NCBI RefSeq assembly: GCF_900129445.1
Contig: NZ_FQVT01000001.1
Span: 124,001-188,000 of the forward strand
Source of the DNA: Salegentibacter echinorum
GTDB lineage: Bacteria > Bacteroidota > Bacteroidia > Flavobacteriales > Flavobacteriaceae
Reading direction: 5' to 3'
Length of the DNA stretch: 64,000 nucleotides
The position numbers and the translations under genes were made by a program. This document shows, one piece after another, positions 25,476 through 33,410 of this stretch; the first letter of the stretch is position 1; every line of letters starts with the position of its first letter. The notes under the pieces are model-generated. The model was given only the letters and a program-made list of their open reading frames with translations. It did not search any database and was not told the origin of the DNA.

Positions 25476-26000
25476 TTATTGCTTGGTAAACTGAAGATTG
25501 GCTACCAATTTTACTTTATCGCTAACCACAACATTTCCTGCTTCGGTTACAGCGCTCCAGTTCAAACCGAAATCTTTTCTGTTGATTTTTCCAGTTGCCT
25601 CAAAACCAGCTTTGGTCTGTCCGTATTGGTCGTCTGCAATTCCGTTGAAATCTACATCAAGGGTAACTTCTTTGGTTACATCTTTAATGGTCATATCGCC
25701 AACCATTTTTTCTCCGTCAAAAGATTTTGATTCAAAAGTAAGATGAGGATGTTTTTCAGCATTAAAGAAATCTTCCGACTTCAAGTGCGTGTCCCTATCA
25801 TTATTTTTTGTACTGATGGAATCAATTTTCGCATTAAATTTGAATTTGGCATCTTTAAAAGAATCGTCTGCCGCTTCAACTTCCCCTTCAAATTCACTAA
25901 AACTTCCTGACACTGTAGAAATCATCATGTGTTTTACTTTGAATTCGATTTCAGAATGCGTTGGGTCTAATTTCCAAATTGTTTTTACTGCTGTTTCCAT
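25476..26000 (-). CDS. YceI-family protein, cytosolic form
   Basis: A 174-residue YceI protein without signal peptide, starting METAVKTIWKLDPTHSEIEF. Family blocks are VKHMMISTVSGSF, HLKSEDFFNAEKHPHLTF and DKVKLVANLQF. Unlike the paralogue at 12584 it appears cytoplasmic. YceI proteins bind isoprenoid lipids in a beta-barrel. It is often co-regulated with pirins and FMN reductases in this phylum, and here it lies directly upstream of that run (187 bp before the pirin start). Confidence 0.88.
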   Translation of the reverse strand: METAVKTIWKLDPTHSEIEFKVKHMMISTVSGSFSEFEGEVEAADDSFKDAKFKFNAKIDSISTKNNDRDTHLKSEDFFNAEKHPHLTFESKSFDGEKMVGDMTIKDVTKEVTLDVDFNGIADDQYGQTKAGFEATGKINRKDFGLNWSAVTEAGNVVVSDKVKLVANLQFTKQ

Positions 26001-26040
26001 TTCTCTAAGTTTATTATGTGTTAAACATTTTAATTTGATA

Positions 26041-26048
26041 CAAAGCTA
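26041..26048 (-). promoter_or_regulatory. -7 promoter element of YceI
   Basis: On the minus strand TAGCTTTG matches TAnnTTTG and lies 41 bp upstream of the YceI ATG. The -33 position reads ATG rather than TTG, so the promoter may be weak or factor-dependent. Confidence 0.4.
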
Positions 26049-26198
26049 CGCGACAGGATGTTACTGTGCATTGATGTATGATAAGAAACCGAAAAATTAG
26101 AGGTGAGACGTTAGAGGTTTTGAGATGGGAGGTTGGAGGTGGTTTATTTCTATTTGTTTAGCGGGAAATGGATTTACATAAAAACAGCTATAGCTTAG

Positions 26199-26236
26199 TC
26201 AGGCTAATACTGTTGGAATTAGCTGTCATTCCGACC
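26199..26236. repeat. Short dispersed repeat (TCAGGCTA...CATTCCG type), copy 1
   Basis: The segment starts TCAGGCTAATACTGTTG and ends CATTCCGACC. A second copy at 28699-28736 matches at about three quarters of positions. Short repeats of this kind are scattered between genes in flavobacterial genomes. Confidence 0.4.
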
Positions 26237-26328
26237 TAGGAGGAATCTATTCTTTGAATAAGGGTTATTTATTATGCACGACTAGAACCATGAAAATTAA
26301 TTCATCTAAATTTCTACAATTCAAAAAT

Positions 26329-26922
26329 CTATTTTTTAAAATTTTTACGAGCTAATTCCTTGCGAACGCGGCTTAAGCTTTCTGGCGTAATGCCAAGATA
26401 AGAAGCGATCATGGTTTGCGGCACGCGTAATAATATATCGGGGTACATTGCTACAAACTCGAGATAACGCTGTTCTGCGCATGCACTTAATAACATATTA
26501 ATGCGCTTTTGAAGATGCCGAATATGATTGTGAAGCAGCTTGTTATTAAAATCTGTAAACGAAGGAATTTCTTCGGAAAGTGTCAGAAAAAAATCCTCGT
26601 CAATCATTACAACTTCACTATCCTCCAGCGCCTGAATATAATAAGCGGAAGCCTCATCAAAATATACGCTTTCCCTATCACTCACAAACCAATTTTCAGG
26701 TGCGAAAGATATGGTGTGTTCTTTCCCTTTATCGTCTATGGAATATTGTCTTATAAGTCCGCTTTCCACGAAAAAAGTATGCTTGCAATGTTCGTTTTCC
26801 CGTAGTAAGAACGCATCTTTTTTCACACTTTTTACCTGACAACTTTTGAGTATTGATAATATTTCATCCTCCTCAATATCGAGATTTGAGGTTAAAAATA
26901 ATTTTAGGCTGGGACTGTTCAT
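26329..26922 (-). CDS. Crp/Fnr-family transcriptional regulator
   Basis: A 197-residue protein with an N-terminal cyclic-nucleotide-binding-type beta-roll (HTFFVESGLIRQYSID) and a C-terminal winged helix with the recognition region MIASYLGITPESLSRVRKEL. There are no Fnr-like N-terminal cysteine ligands, and the phosphate-binding cassette of true CRP is not evident, so the signal is unknown. It sits at the outer edge of the redox gene block and may control it. Confidence 0.87.
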   Translation of the reverse strand: MNSPSLKLFLTSNLDIEEDEILSILKSCQVKSVKKDAFLLRENEHCKHTFFVESGLIRQYSIDDKGKEHTISFAPENWFVSDRESVYFDEASAYYIQALEDSEVVMIDEDFFLTLSEEIPSFTDFNNKLLHNHIRHLQKRINMLLSACAEQRYLEFVAMYPDILLRVPQTMIASYLGITPESLSRVRKELARKNFKK

Positions 26923-27587
26923 GTCGTTATCGAATATTGTTTTAGCGTATCACTTAATTTTTCAAAATTACATTTTTAAATGAAGGATTGGTAATATTAA
27001 TATATCGTTCAGCTACATTATGAAAGCGAATTAAAAATTGTTTCACAAGAATTTTTAAATCTGTTTAAATGCAGCAGTTTTTAACACTAAGCTTTTTATA
27101 TCAGCTTCAGACAAAATATTAAATAAGTTGAATATTCTACCAAATAGACGAAGTGCATACGGGCCTTAATGCTACAAGCTAAGAGTGATGTTCTTTTCTT
27201 CCTATTAAAACATACTAATTTATAATCATTGATGTCCGATAAAAATATAACTAATTAGCAGGTTCTCTTTTATAGCAAAGCCCAAAAGCGATTTCATAAT
27301 TATCCACCTTGCTATTAGAAATCTTTACGAAAAAGAGTTAATTGAAGAATATCACTTATGAAAAAAGTTGGATTCTCAGTTAGTTAGAGTTTAGTCTTTT
27401 CTCTTTTTTCTTGCAGCGAAGCGATCTTGTTTCTTTACCGGACAATAGTGATTTATAATTTTTTCTAAGGTTTTTCCCCCGAAAATTAAATTTTGACTAG
27501 AAATTGAGGTTTAGGTCTTAACTTGCTCGTTATCAATTCCCCAAAGCTATTAATTTCACTAATTAACCTGACTTAAAATCTTAGACA
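26923..27587. other. 665-bp intergenic region, no gene seen
   Basis: The region is AT-rich in all frames with many stops. TAATTTTG on the minus strand at 26963-26970 could be a -7 element for the Crp/Fnr gene. No repeats or strong hairpins were recognised. The promoter of the lipoprotein at 27588 should lie at the right end but is not obvious. Confidence 0.5.
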
Positions 27588-28526
27588 ATGAGAAATTTTA
27601 AATCACGAATTATAGTTTTATGTGTATTAGCATTATGTAGTGTAGGTTGTACCAAGCAAGAAACGGGGTTTGTGCCAGAACAACAGGAGGAACTGTTTAA
27701 CCTTTCTTTAAATATTAGTTCGCTTGCAATAAGCAAAAACGCACTCACTAAACAACAGAATGCCGAGTTTCCCGAGTGCCTGGATGATACACCCTTTTAT
27801 TTGGAAATTGTTCTAATGCAAAATAATAATGAAATGTTGGGCGATGCCAACGCGCCGTTTCGAATAGACTTAACGCCAAACCAAATGTTTACCCGGGATG
27901 TTCCTGAAATGAAACTTCCAGCCGGGGAATATTACTTAGATTATTGCGCTGTGTATAATGAAGCTGGAGATTTGCTCTGCCTGGCACCACGAGCCGATAG
28001 CCCCATGGCCGTGTTTTCTGATATGCCTATGCCTATGCAAATTAATCTTGGTGCAGATAGCAAAACCTTTCCCGATATTCCTGTTTTATGTTTTGACAAC
28101 CGAGATACTAATGAATATGGTTATCTGTTTGAGGTTTTGGAAAACACCCGGGTAGAGAATTTTTGCTTCTTCGCCAATTACTGTAGCGATAACGGACGTC
28201 ATTTTCCCGCCAAATACGCACTGGATATTGTCGTAGAGGAAGATACAATTTACAGCGAAATTATAAATAGTACTGGGCAATACGAAAATGGAGATTATTT
28301 TGCAGATCCGCTTTGCGTTGCTTTACCAATGTCACAAAATTATGGTGCAGATGAAAAATATATAGATTATACCTTAAGCTTGTTAGCCTGGGACGAAGTT
28401 TATGCTACAAATGAAGAAATAGAGATAAGCGGAAGTTTAAGCCAAAATGATATTTTAGAGCATTTTCAAGGAGCTGAAAATATAGAGCCTAAACATATAT
28501 TCTTTAATTGCGATAATGTGGAATGA
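27588..28526 (+). CDS. Cysteine-rich hypothetical lipoprotein
   Basis: A 312-residue protein with a lipoprotein signal (CSVGC, Cys21), so it is probably anchored in the outer membrane or periplasm. The mature part is acidic and holds about nine further cysteines (for example in NFCFFANYC), suggesting disulfides. The segments PAGEYYLDYCAVYNEAGDLL and the Asp/Glu-rich beta pattern resemble fimbrillin-like or DUF4625-like beta-sandwich lipoproteins, but no family is firmly recognised. It is a single gene closed by a strong terminator. Confidence 0.7.
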   Translation: MRNFKSRIIVLCVLALCSVGCTKQETGFVPEQQEELFNLSLNISSLAISKNALTKQQNAEFPECLDDTPFYLEIVLMQNNNEMLGDANAPFRIDLTPNQMFTRDVPEMKLPAGEYYLDYCAVYNEAGDLLCLAPRADSPMAVFSDMPMPMQINLGADSKTFPDIPVLCFDNRDTNEYGYLFEVLENTRVENFCFFANYCSDNGRHFPAKYALDIVVEEDTIYSEIINSTGQYENGDYFADPLCVALPMSQNYGADEKYIDYTLSLLAWDEVYATNEEIEISGSLSQNDILEHFQGAENIEPKHIFFNCDNVE

Positions 28527-28580
28527 GCGGAACAATATAGATTTTTAATTTGATAAAATTTATACCACACTAACTAACCA

Positions 28581-28615
28581 AAAAACCCTCGAAATAAGCT
28601 ATTTCGAGGGTTTTT
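28581..28615 (+). terminator. Strong intrinsic terminator after the lipoprotein
   Basis: AAAAACCCTCGAAATA (28581-28596) and TATTTCGAGGGTTTTT (28600-28615) form a perfect 16-bp stem with a 3-nt loop and built-in A- and T-tracts. It starts 55 bp after the stop codon. The symmetry could serve both strands. Confidence 0.85.
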
Positions 28616-28698
28616 AGATTTTAAAAATTAAGAAGCTCGGACAAGCCCACGAGGTATGAATCGAAAAATACTAATGGAAATTCCCGGCTGTCGTTTTA

Positions 28699-28736
28699 TC
28701 AGGCTATTACTGTTGTAACGTTCTTTCATTCCGTCC
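28699..28736. repeat. Short dispersed repeat, copy 2
   Basis: Begins TCAGGCTATTACTGTTG and ends CATTCCGTCC, aligning with 26199-26236. It lies between the terminator and the 3' end of the GH84 gene. Confidence 0.4.
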
Positions 28737-28787
28737 TGAGCAAGGACACTCCAAAATAATAGCAACGCAGCACTAATTAAATCCAAA

Positions 28788-30980
28788 TCACTTAATTATA
28801 GCAGAAAACTCCTTAATCTTCAATGCCACATCTTCATTGGAAACATTAATTATTCGAATAAATTTTCCGGATTTATTTACGGCCACTTTTAGTTCATTGT
28901 CTTTTTTGTTTAATTCTATCTCTTCCCAATCTGTACCATTATTAGAAATCTCCAGGTTCAAGACTGAAAAATCTTCCAAACCTTCTAACTTTAACAGCAC
29001 CTGTTTTATATTACTACTTTTCTCCAACTCAAAACCGAGGTACGCTTGCGGTTCCATTTTAATTACCTCCAGTGGCGGATTTAAAGCGAGCTTGCGATTT
29101 TTTAAGCGCACATTTTGGTTTTTTAACTGTGCTACATTGGTATAACCTTGATGCGGATTGTAATTTGCCCGAAGTGGTAAATTCCGCTCAAATCTTTTAT
29201 TATAGGTTTTAGTAAGTATTACGAAAGTAGAATCTATTAAAGGCGTAACCACCAGGCTCGCAGTTTTTATTCCCGGTTGATACGGATTTTGATTTTCCGT
29301 TTGGTCTATTTTATACATTTGCGATTTCATCGCTTTTACAGCTTTATAGGTTTGTTCAAAATCTTCATTTTTATTTTCTTTAAGTGCGCTGTACATATTT
29401 AAAGTGGAAAGTCCCGCCTGGGCGGTTAGTTGAAATTGTTCCACCCAGGGTTCTATTTCTTTGTTCAAAACCTGGTTGTCTTTGCTATTTAGCAAGACAT
29501 ATGAAGCTTCTAGCATGGCGTTAAACTCATCTCTAATTCTTTCCAAATTCTCAACTTTTCCATTAGCTTTTAGCTGTTTTAAAAATTGTTCGGCTTCCGG
29601 AGCAAAAGCTACCGATTCTTCTCTGCGGTAACGATGCCCATTTGGTCCCAAATCACTATTGTGCCTGGCAAAAATTTCCAGGGCTTTGTGATCATTTGGC
29701 ATTAGTTTTCTTAAAGCTTTTTGCCAGCTTTCCTGTGGATCATAATTCTCCATATTCCAGGTGTAATTGGCCACACCGTAAATAGCTATTTTGGAAGCTT
29801 CAGCGTGTTCCATAGGATTGGATACAAACCCCGAAACTTTATTAGCAATACTCTTTTCGTTGCCATACGCCGGGCCCAAAAGAACGTGGTCCCTTACATA
29901 ATCTGAAACTGGATAGTTCCACCATATAAAAGCTTCCCGTTGAATTTGCTCATTAATCCATTCCATAGTTTCCTGGTCAATATCGGCAATCACGTGGTTT
30001 CCGGTCCACATAATACGTATGGATTCATCTAATTCTTTACCAAGAGTTTTAAGATAACCACCTTCAAGGTCAGACCAGCCTTTATTGTATTCCGTAGGGC
30101 AAAGAATAAGAGGTTTTACCCCATCTTTGGCTTGAACAAAATTTTCATTTAGGTAGTTTAAAAGATCGGCTTGTTGATTGGGATCGGTTCCCTCTCCAGA
30201 AATATCATCAAAAAATACAGCAAAGGCACGCACGCCCAAATCGTACATCAATTCAAACTTATGAAGCAGGTTTTCCCGGTCTTCCTGGTTCCATTTAATA
30301 TCTTTTCCCGGGTGAATCGCCCAAACAAAATCTACTTCATTGAGCTTAGCCCGATCTATCAATTTTTTTATTTGCGTCGCTTCCTCTTCAGGATAAGGTT
30401 TTCTCCAATTTGGCGAGCTATGGTAAGGATCGTCTTTAGGACCGTAGATATAAGTGTTTAATTTATTAGCACCATAAAAATCTAACTGCCGCATTCTGTG
30501 GTTAAAACTCCAGGGAGTACCATAAAAACCTTCTACCACGCCCCGTGCGGTAACATCTGGATAATCTGTAATCTCTCCCAGGGGAGTTTTACCGGCGTTT
30601 AACAGGTCTATTAATGTTCTTAAACCATAATAGGTTCCCCTGGCATCACGACCAATTACCGTAATTTTTTTATCGTTGCCGTGAATAAAATAACTTTCGG
30701 CACGCGACGGAACTTTCTTTAAAAACTTCTTCGGAAATTTATCTTTTACATCGCCTATCTTAATCTTTAGCCCTTTGTTATTGGTGTTTTCTGAAGTAAA
30801 ATAAGAAGCTATTAAATGTTGGGTAGCTTTATCTGTATTTTGCTGGTCAATTTTAAAAGTTTCTGGAGCTTTTCCAAACCCCGAAAGTTCCATTTTTTGC
30901 GGCACGGGGTTTAAGGGAACATCTTGCGCAAAGATAAGGCTGATAAATAAACTAAAAATTAGGGTGAGTCTAGTCTTCAT
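28788..30980 (-). CDS. GH84 beta-N-acetylglucosaminidase (O-GlcNAcase/hyaluronoglucosaminidase type), exported
   Basis: From the ATG at 30980 the protein is 730 residues with a signal peptide (MKTRLTLIFSLFISLIFAQ). An extended frame to 31049 would add 23 unlikely residues. Domain order is an N-terminal GH20b-like domain, the GH84 catalytic barrel beginning GVVEGFYGTPWSF, and a C-terminal helical/beta domain. The adjacent catalytic aspartates (Asp258-Asp259) lie in VFFDDISG. GH84 enzymes remove terminal N-acetylglucosamine by substrate-assisted catalysis; the Bacteroides homologue is a model for human OGA. Likely periplasmic or surface glycan degradation. Confidence 0.93.
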   Translation of the reverse strand: MKTRLTLIFSLFISLIFAQDVPLNPVPQKMELSGFGKAPETFKIDQQNTDKATQHLIASYFTSENTNNKGLKIKIGDVKDKFPKKFLKKVPSRAESYFIHGNDKKITVIGRDARGTYYGLRTLIDLLNAGKTPLGEITDYPDVTARGVVEGFYGTPWSFNHRMRQLDFYGANKLNTYIYGPKDDPYHSSPNWRKPYPEEEATQIKKLIDRAKLNEVDFVWAIHPGKDIKWNQEDRENLLHKFELMYDLGVRAFAVFFDDISGEGTDPNQQADLLNYLNENFVQAKDGVKPLILCPTEYNKGWSDLEGGYLKTLGKELDESIRIMWTGNHVIADIDQETMEWINEQIQREAFIWWNYPVSDYVRDHVLLGPAYGNEKSIANKVSGFVSNPMEHAEASKIAIYGVANYTWNMENYDPQESWQKALRKLMPNDHKALEIFARHNSDLGPNGHRYRREESVAFAPEAEQFLKQLKANGKVENLERIRDEFNAMLEASYVLLNSKDNQVLNKEIEPWVEQFQLTAQAGLSTLNMYSALKENKNEDFEQTYKAVKAMKSQMYKIDQTENQNPYQPGIKTASLVVTPLIDSTFVILTKTYNKRFERNLPLRANYNPHQGYTNVAQLKNQNVRLKNRKLALNPPLEVIKMEPQAYLGFELEKSSNIKQVLLKLEGLEDFSVLNLEISNNGTDWEEIELNKKDNELKVAVNKSGKFIRIINVSNEDVALKIKEFSAIIK

Positions 30981-31130
30981 AGGAAATATTATGGATAGAT
31001 TGTTATTAACAGGCCAAAATACAGCATTTTTATGATGCTTAAAAATCAAACTTTCATAGTTTTTAGGCTAATCTTTTAAAGAGCCGAAAATAGTAATCGT
31101 CTTGTAAACTAATCAAGCTGAAATAGTTAT

Positions 31131-32402
31131 TTATTCGGGTTTATTGAAGGGTATAACGAAAGCTTTTTCTGCTCCGGCTTTTTTAATTCGTAGTTCCCCG
31201 GCTTGTGTACTTCCTTCAATTTTCAATTCAAAATCTGCCCTTGGAGCTAAAATAAAAGGCAACTGTTTTTTATTGAGAATTTGAAAACCATCTGAAGTAG
31301 ACATTTCAGTAATTATCATGGCCTGGTTGCCACCTTTATTTGAGATACTCACCCCGTTTACCTTATTTTCAGAAAAATCAAGATTTTCTTTAGAGGCTTT
31401 TAATTCCCCTGCAAGTACAGATTCAGTACTAAAATTAAGCCTGTTATTTTTGGTAAAGATTTCGAAAGAGTTTAATTCATCACCGCCACCTTTGGTTCCA
31501 TTTCCTGCACCAATAAGTATTTGATCATTTAGTGTGATTGCCTGGGTACCGTGCCTGCCTTGTTGTAAAGCCGGCAGACTTTTCCAGGCTTTTTTGTTGA
31601 AATTAAATGTCTCTACTACAGCAAGGGCTTTTTCCAGGCTATCACTTTCCCCTCCAATAATTACAGGATTGTCATCCATTAAACCTACCGCAGTGCCGGC
31701 ACGTGGTGTGGGGATTTCTGCCACAGTTTTCCATTTTTGCTCATCAAAATTATAAATATCTGTAGCCGCTACAGTTTCGCCTAAAGCGGAAGTTCCACTA
31801 CCAGATTTTCTCCCCCCGGCCACAAAAAGCATTTTTCCGGTAATAATGGCGTGAAAATGATCCCGCTTGTGGGGAGAATCGGGTAATTTAGTCCAGGTAT
31901 TTGAGTAAGGATCAAATTTATCAAACCAGTTTACCCAGCCAGATTGGTGACCATTGGTAATGCCATTCACCATATAAATCTTTTTATCCTTTACTGCCAC
32001 GCCAGCTGCACCTCTTCTTCGGTCTTCCGGTATTTCGGGCCCTGTGATCCAAATGTCTTTTAAGGGGTCATAGATATATATATGTGCTACCGGGGTTTCG
32101 TTAGGCCAATTTCCTGTAAATGCACCTATGATATAAACAAGTCCGTCCACACTTACTGCCTGGGCGTGATGTAGCTCTATAGGTGGCGTAGCTCCTTTTT
32201 TCCATTTTTGTGTTTCGGCATTGTAAATATCAATCTGTTTTTCGCCTCTTCCACCAATCAATAAAAAGTTCTTCCCTACTTGAATAAATGAATTTTCGTG
32301 TCGTTTTTGTGCTTTTTCCTGGGCTGGAATTGCTTTCCAGGATTGTGCAAACAAGCCGGTACTTAAAAAACTTAAAATTGAAACAAGTAGAAGTTTTTTC
32401 AT
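31131..32402 (-). CDS. Exported kelch-repeat beta-propeller protein
   Basis: A 423-residue protein with signal peptide (cleavage near GLFAQ) and six kelch-like units of the form IYNAETQKWKKG, IYDPLKDIW, FDPYSNTWTKLPDSP, IYNFDEQKWKTV, FNFNKKAWKSLP, forming a beta-propeller. The last 100 residues form a beta-sandwich-like tail ending AFVIPFNKPE. Some kelch proteins are sialate epimerases (NanM) or sugar oxidases, but no catalytic set is clear. It is 150 bp upstream of GH84 on the same strand, so a role in the same glycan pathway is possible. Confidence 0.8.
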   Translation of the reverse strand: MKKLLLVSILSFLSTGLFAQSWKAIPAQEKAQKRHENSFIQVGKNFLLIGGRGEKQIDIYNAETQKWKKGATPPIELHHAQAVSVDGLVYIIGAFTGNWPNETPVAHIYIYDPLKDIWITGPEIPEDRRRGAAGVAVKDKKIYMVNGITNGHQSGWVNWFDKFDPYSNTWTKLPDSPHKRDHFHAIITGKMLFVAGGRKSGSGTSALGETVAATDIYNFDEQKWKTVAEIPTPRAGTAVGLMDDNPVIIGGESDSLEKALAVVETFNFNKKAWKSLPALQQGRHGTQAITLNDQILIGAGNGTKGGGDELNSFEIFTKNNRLNFSTESVLAGELKASKENLDFSENKVNGVSISNKGGNQAMIITEMSTSDGFQILNKKQLPFILAPRADFELKIEGSTQAGELRIKKAGAEKAFVIPFNKPE

Positions 32403-32681
32403 AATATTTTTTTTGATTGATAAAGATAGGCTTTCCTAAAATATAAGAAGCGCCTATTTACCGGTAGCTGCTAATTTTATGCCATTAACGCATTTAAATG
32501 AGTTCATTTTGAATGCTGAAGCATATAAGCATTTTATTAAAAACTGAGCACTAAAACTCAAATAAAATAATTCTTATTTAATTTTCAGGATTTTAATTTT
32601 TAGAATTGAAATTAATAAATCCTTAAATTTATGTATATTGAGCTCATCCAAAATTTCTTAATTTTAGCTTTTTAATGCAAA

Positions 32682-33410
32682 ATGATTAATCTTTCACGTC
32701 TTTTATTCATATTACTTTGTCCAACTGTTTTCACCTGTTTAAATGCTCAAAGTAATACCGAAAAGGAATTATTCAATCATTTTGATGCTGTAATTGGTAT
32801 TGAAAATACAGGCTTGTATAATGGAGTTGCCTACAATGAATTCCATAAAATAGATAGAGAACAGCACAAGTTTCTCTTTTCAAACGAAATGCATGAGGGG
32901 GAAATTACTTACAATGGACAAACCTATTTCAATATCCCGTTAAAATACAATATCTATGATGATGTGGTACTGGTTAAGCTGCAACACGATCTTTTAACAC
33001 ATACATTTCAACTAATCACCGAAAAAATAGGAGGGTTTAAGGTCAAAAATTCTGAATTTATTAGGATTAATAAACAAAATGAGAATGGAGAGATTGATGG
33101 TATTTACGAGGTTTTATGGTCTAATGAAAATCACAGGCTTGTTTTACTAAAAAAACATCGGTTAAAAGAAAATGTGAAGCTGAATAGGGGAGAGGTTTCT
33201 GTTTATACTTATAAAAAGGATGATAGTGAATTTGTAATTAAACGAGATGAGAAATTATTTTCTGTAAAAACCAGGGATGATTTTCAGGAGCTTTTTCCGA
33301 AGTATAAAAAGGATATTTCTCAATTTTATAAAAACCAGCGTTCGTTGCGAAGATCTAATCCAGAAAAATTCCTAACAAATTTAATGAGCTTTTTAATCAC
33401 AAAAATTTGA
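32682..33410 (+). CDS. Exported hypothetical protein coupled to the TonB receptor
   Basis: A 242-residue protein with an N-terminal signal peptide (cleavage near CLNAQ) and a basic C-terminal half. The family is not recognised; the middle part, with YNGQTYFNIPLKYNIYDD and LKKHRLKENVKLNRGEVSVYTY, looks beta-rich. Its TGA overlaps the ATG of the next gene by one base (TGATG), so it is translated together with the receptor. It is not a FecR anti-sigma factor. Confidence 0.75.
   Translation: MINLSRLLFILLCPTVFTCLNAQSNTEKELFNHFDAVIGIENTGLYNGVAYNEFHKIDREQHKFLFSNEMHEGEITYNGQTYFNIPLKYNIYDDVVLVKLQHDLLTHTFQLITEKIGGFKVKNSEFIRINKQNENGEIDGIYEVLWSNENHRLVLLKKHRLKENVKLNRGEVSVYTYKKDDSEFVIKRDEKLFSVKTRDDFQELFPKYKKDISQFYKNQRSLRRSNPEKFLTNLMSFLITKI

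Larger units (their letters stand above)
26001..26328. other. Intergenic region upstream of YceI with a common short repeat
   Basis: These 328 bp contain a -7-like promoter box for YceI (26041-26048) and a 38-bp segment (26199-26236) similar to 28699-28736. Nothing else is recognised. Confidence 0.5.
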
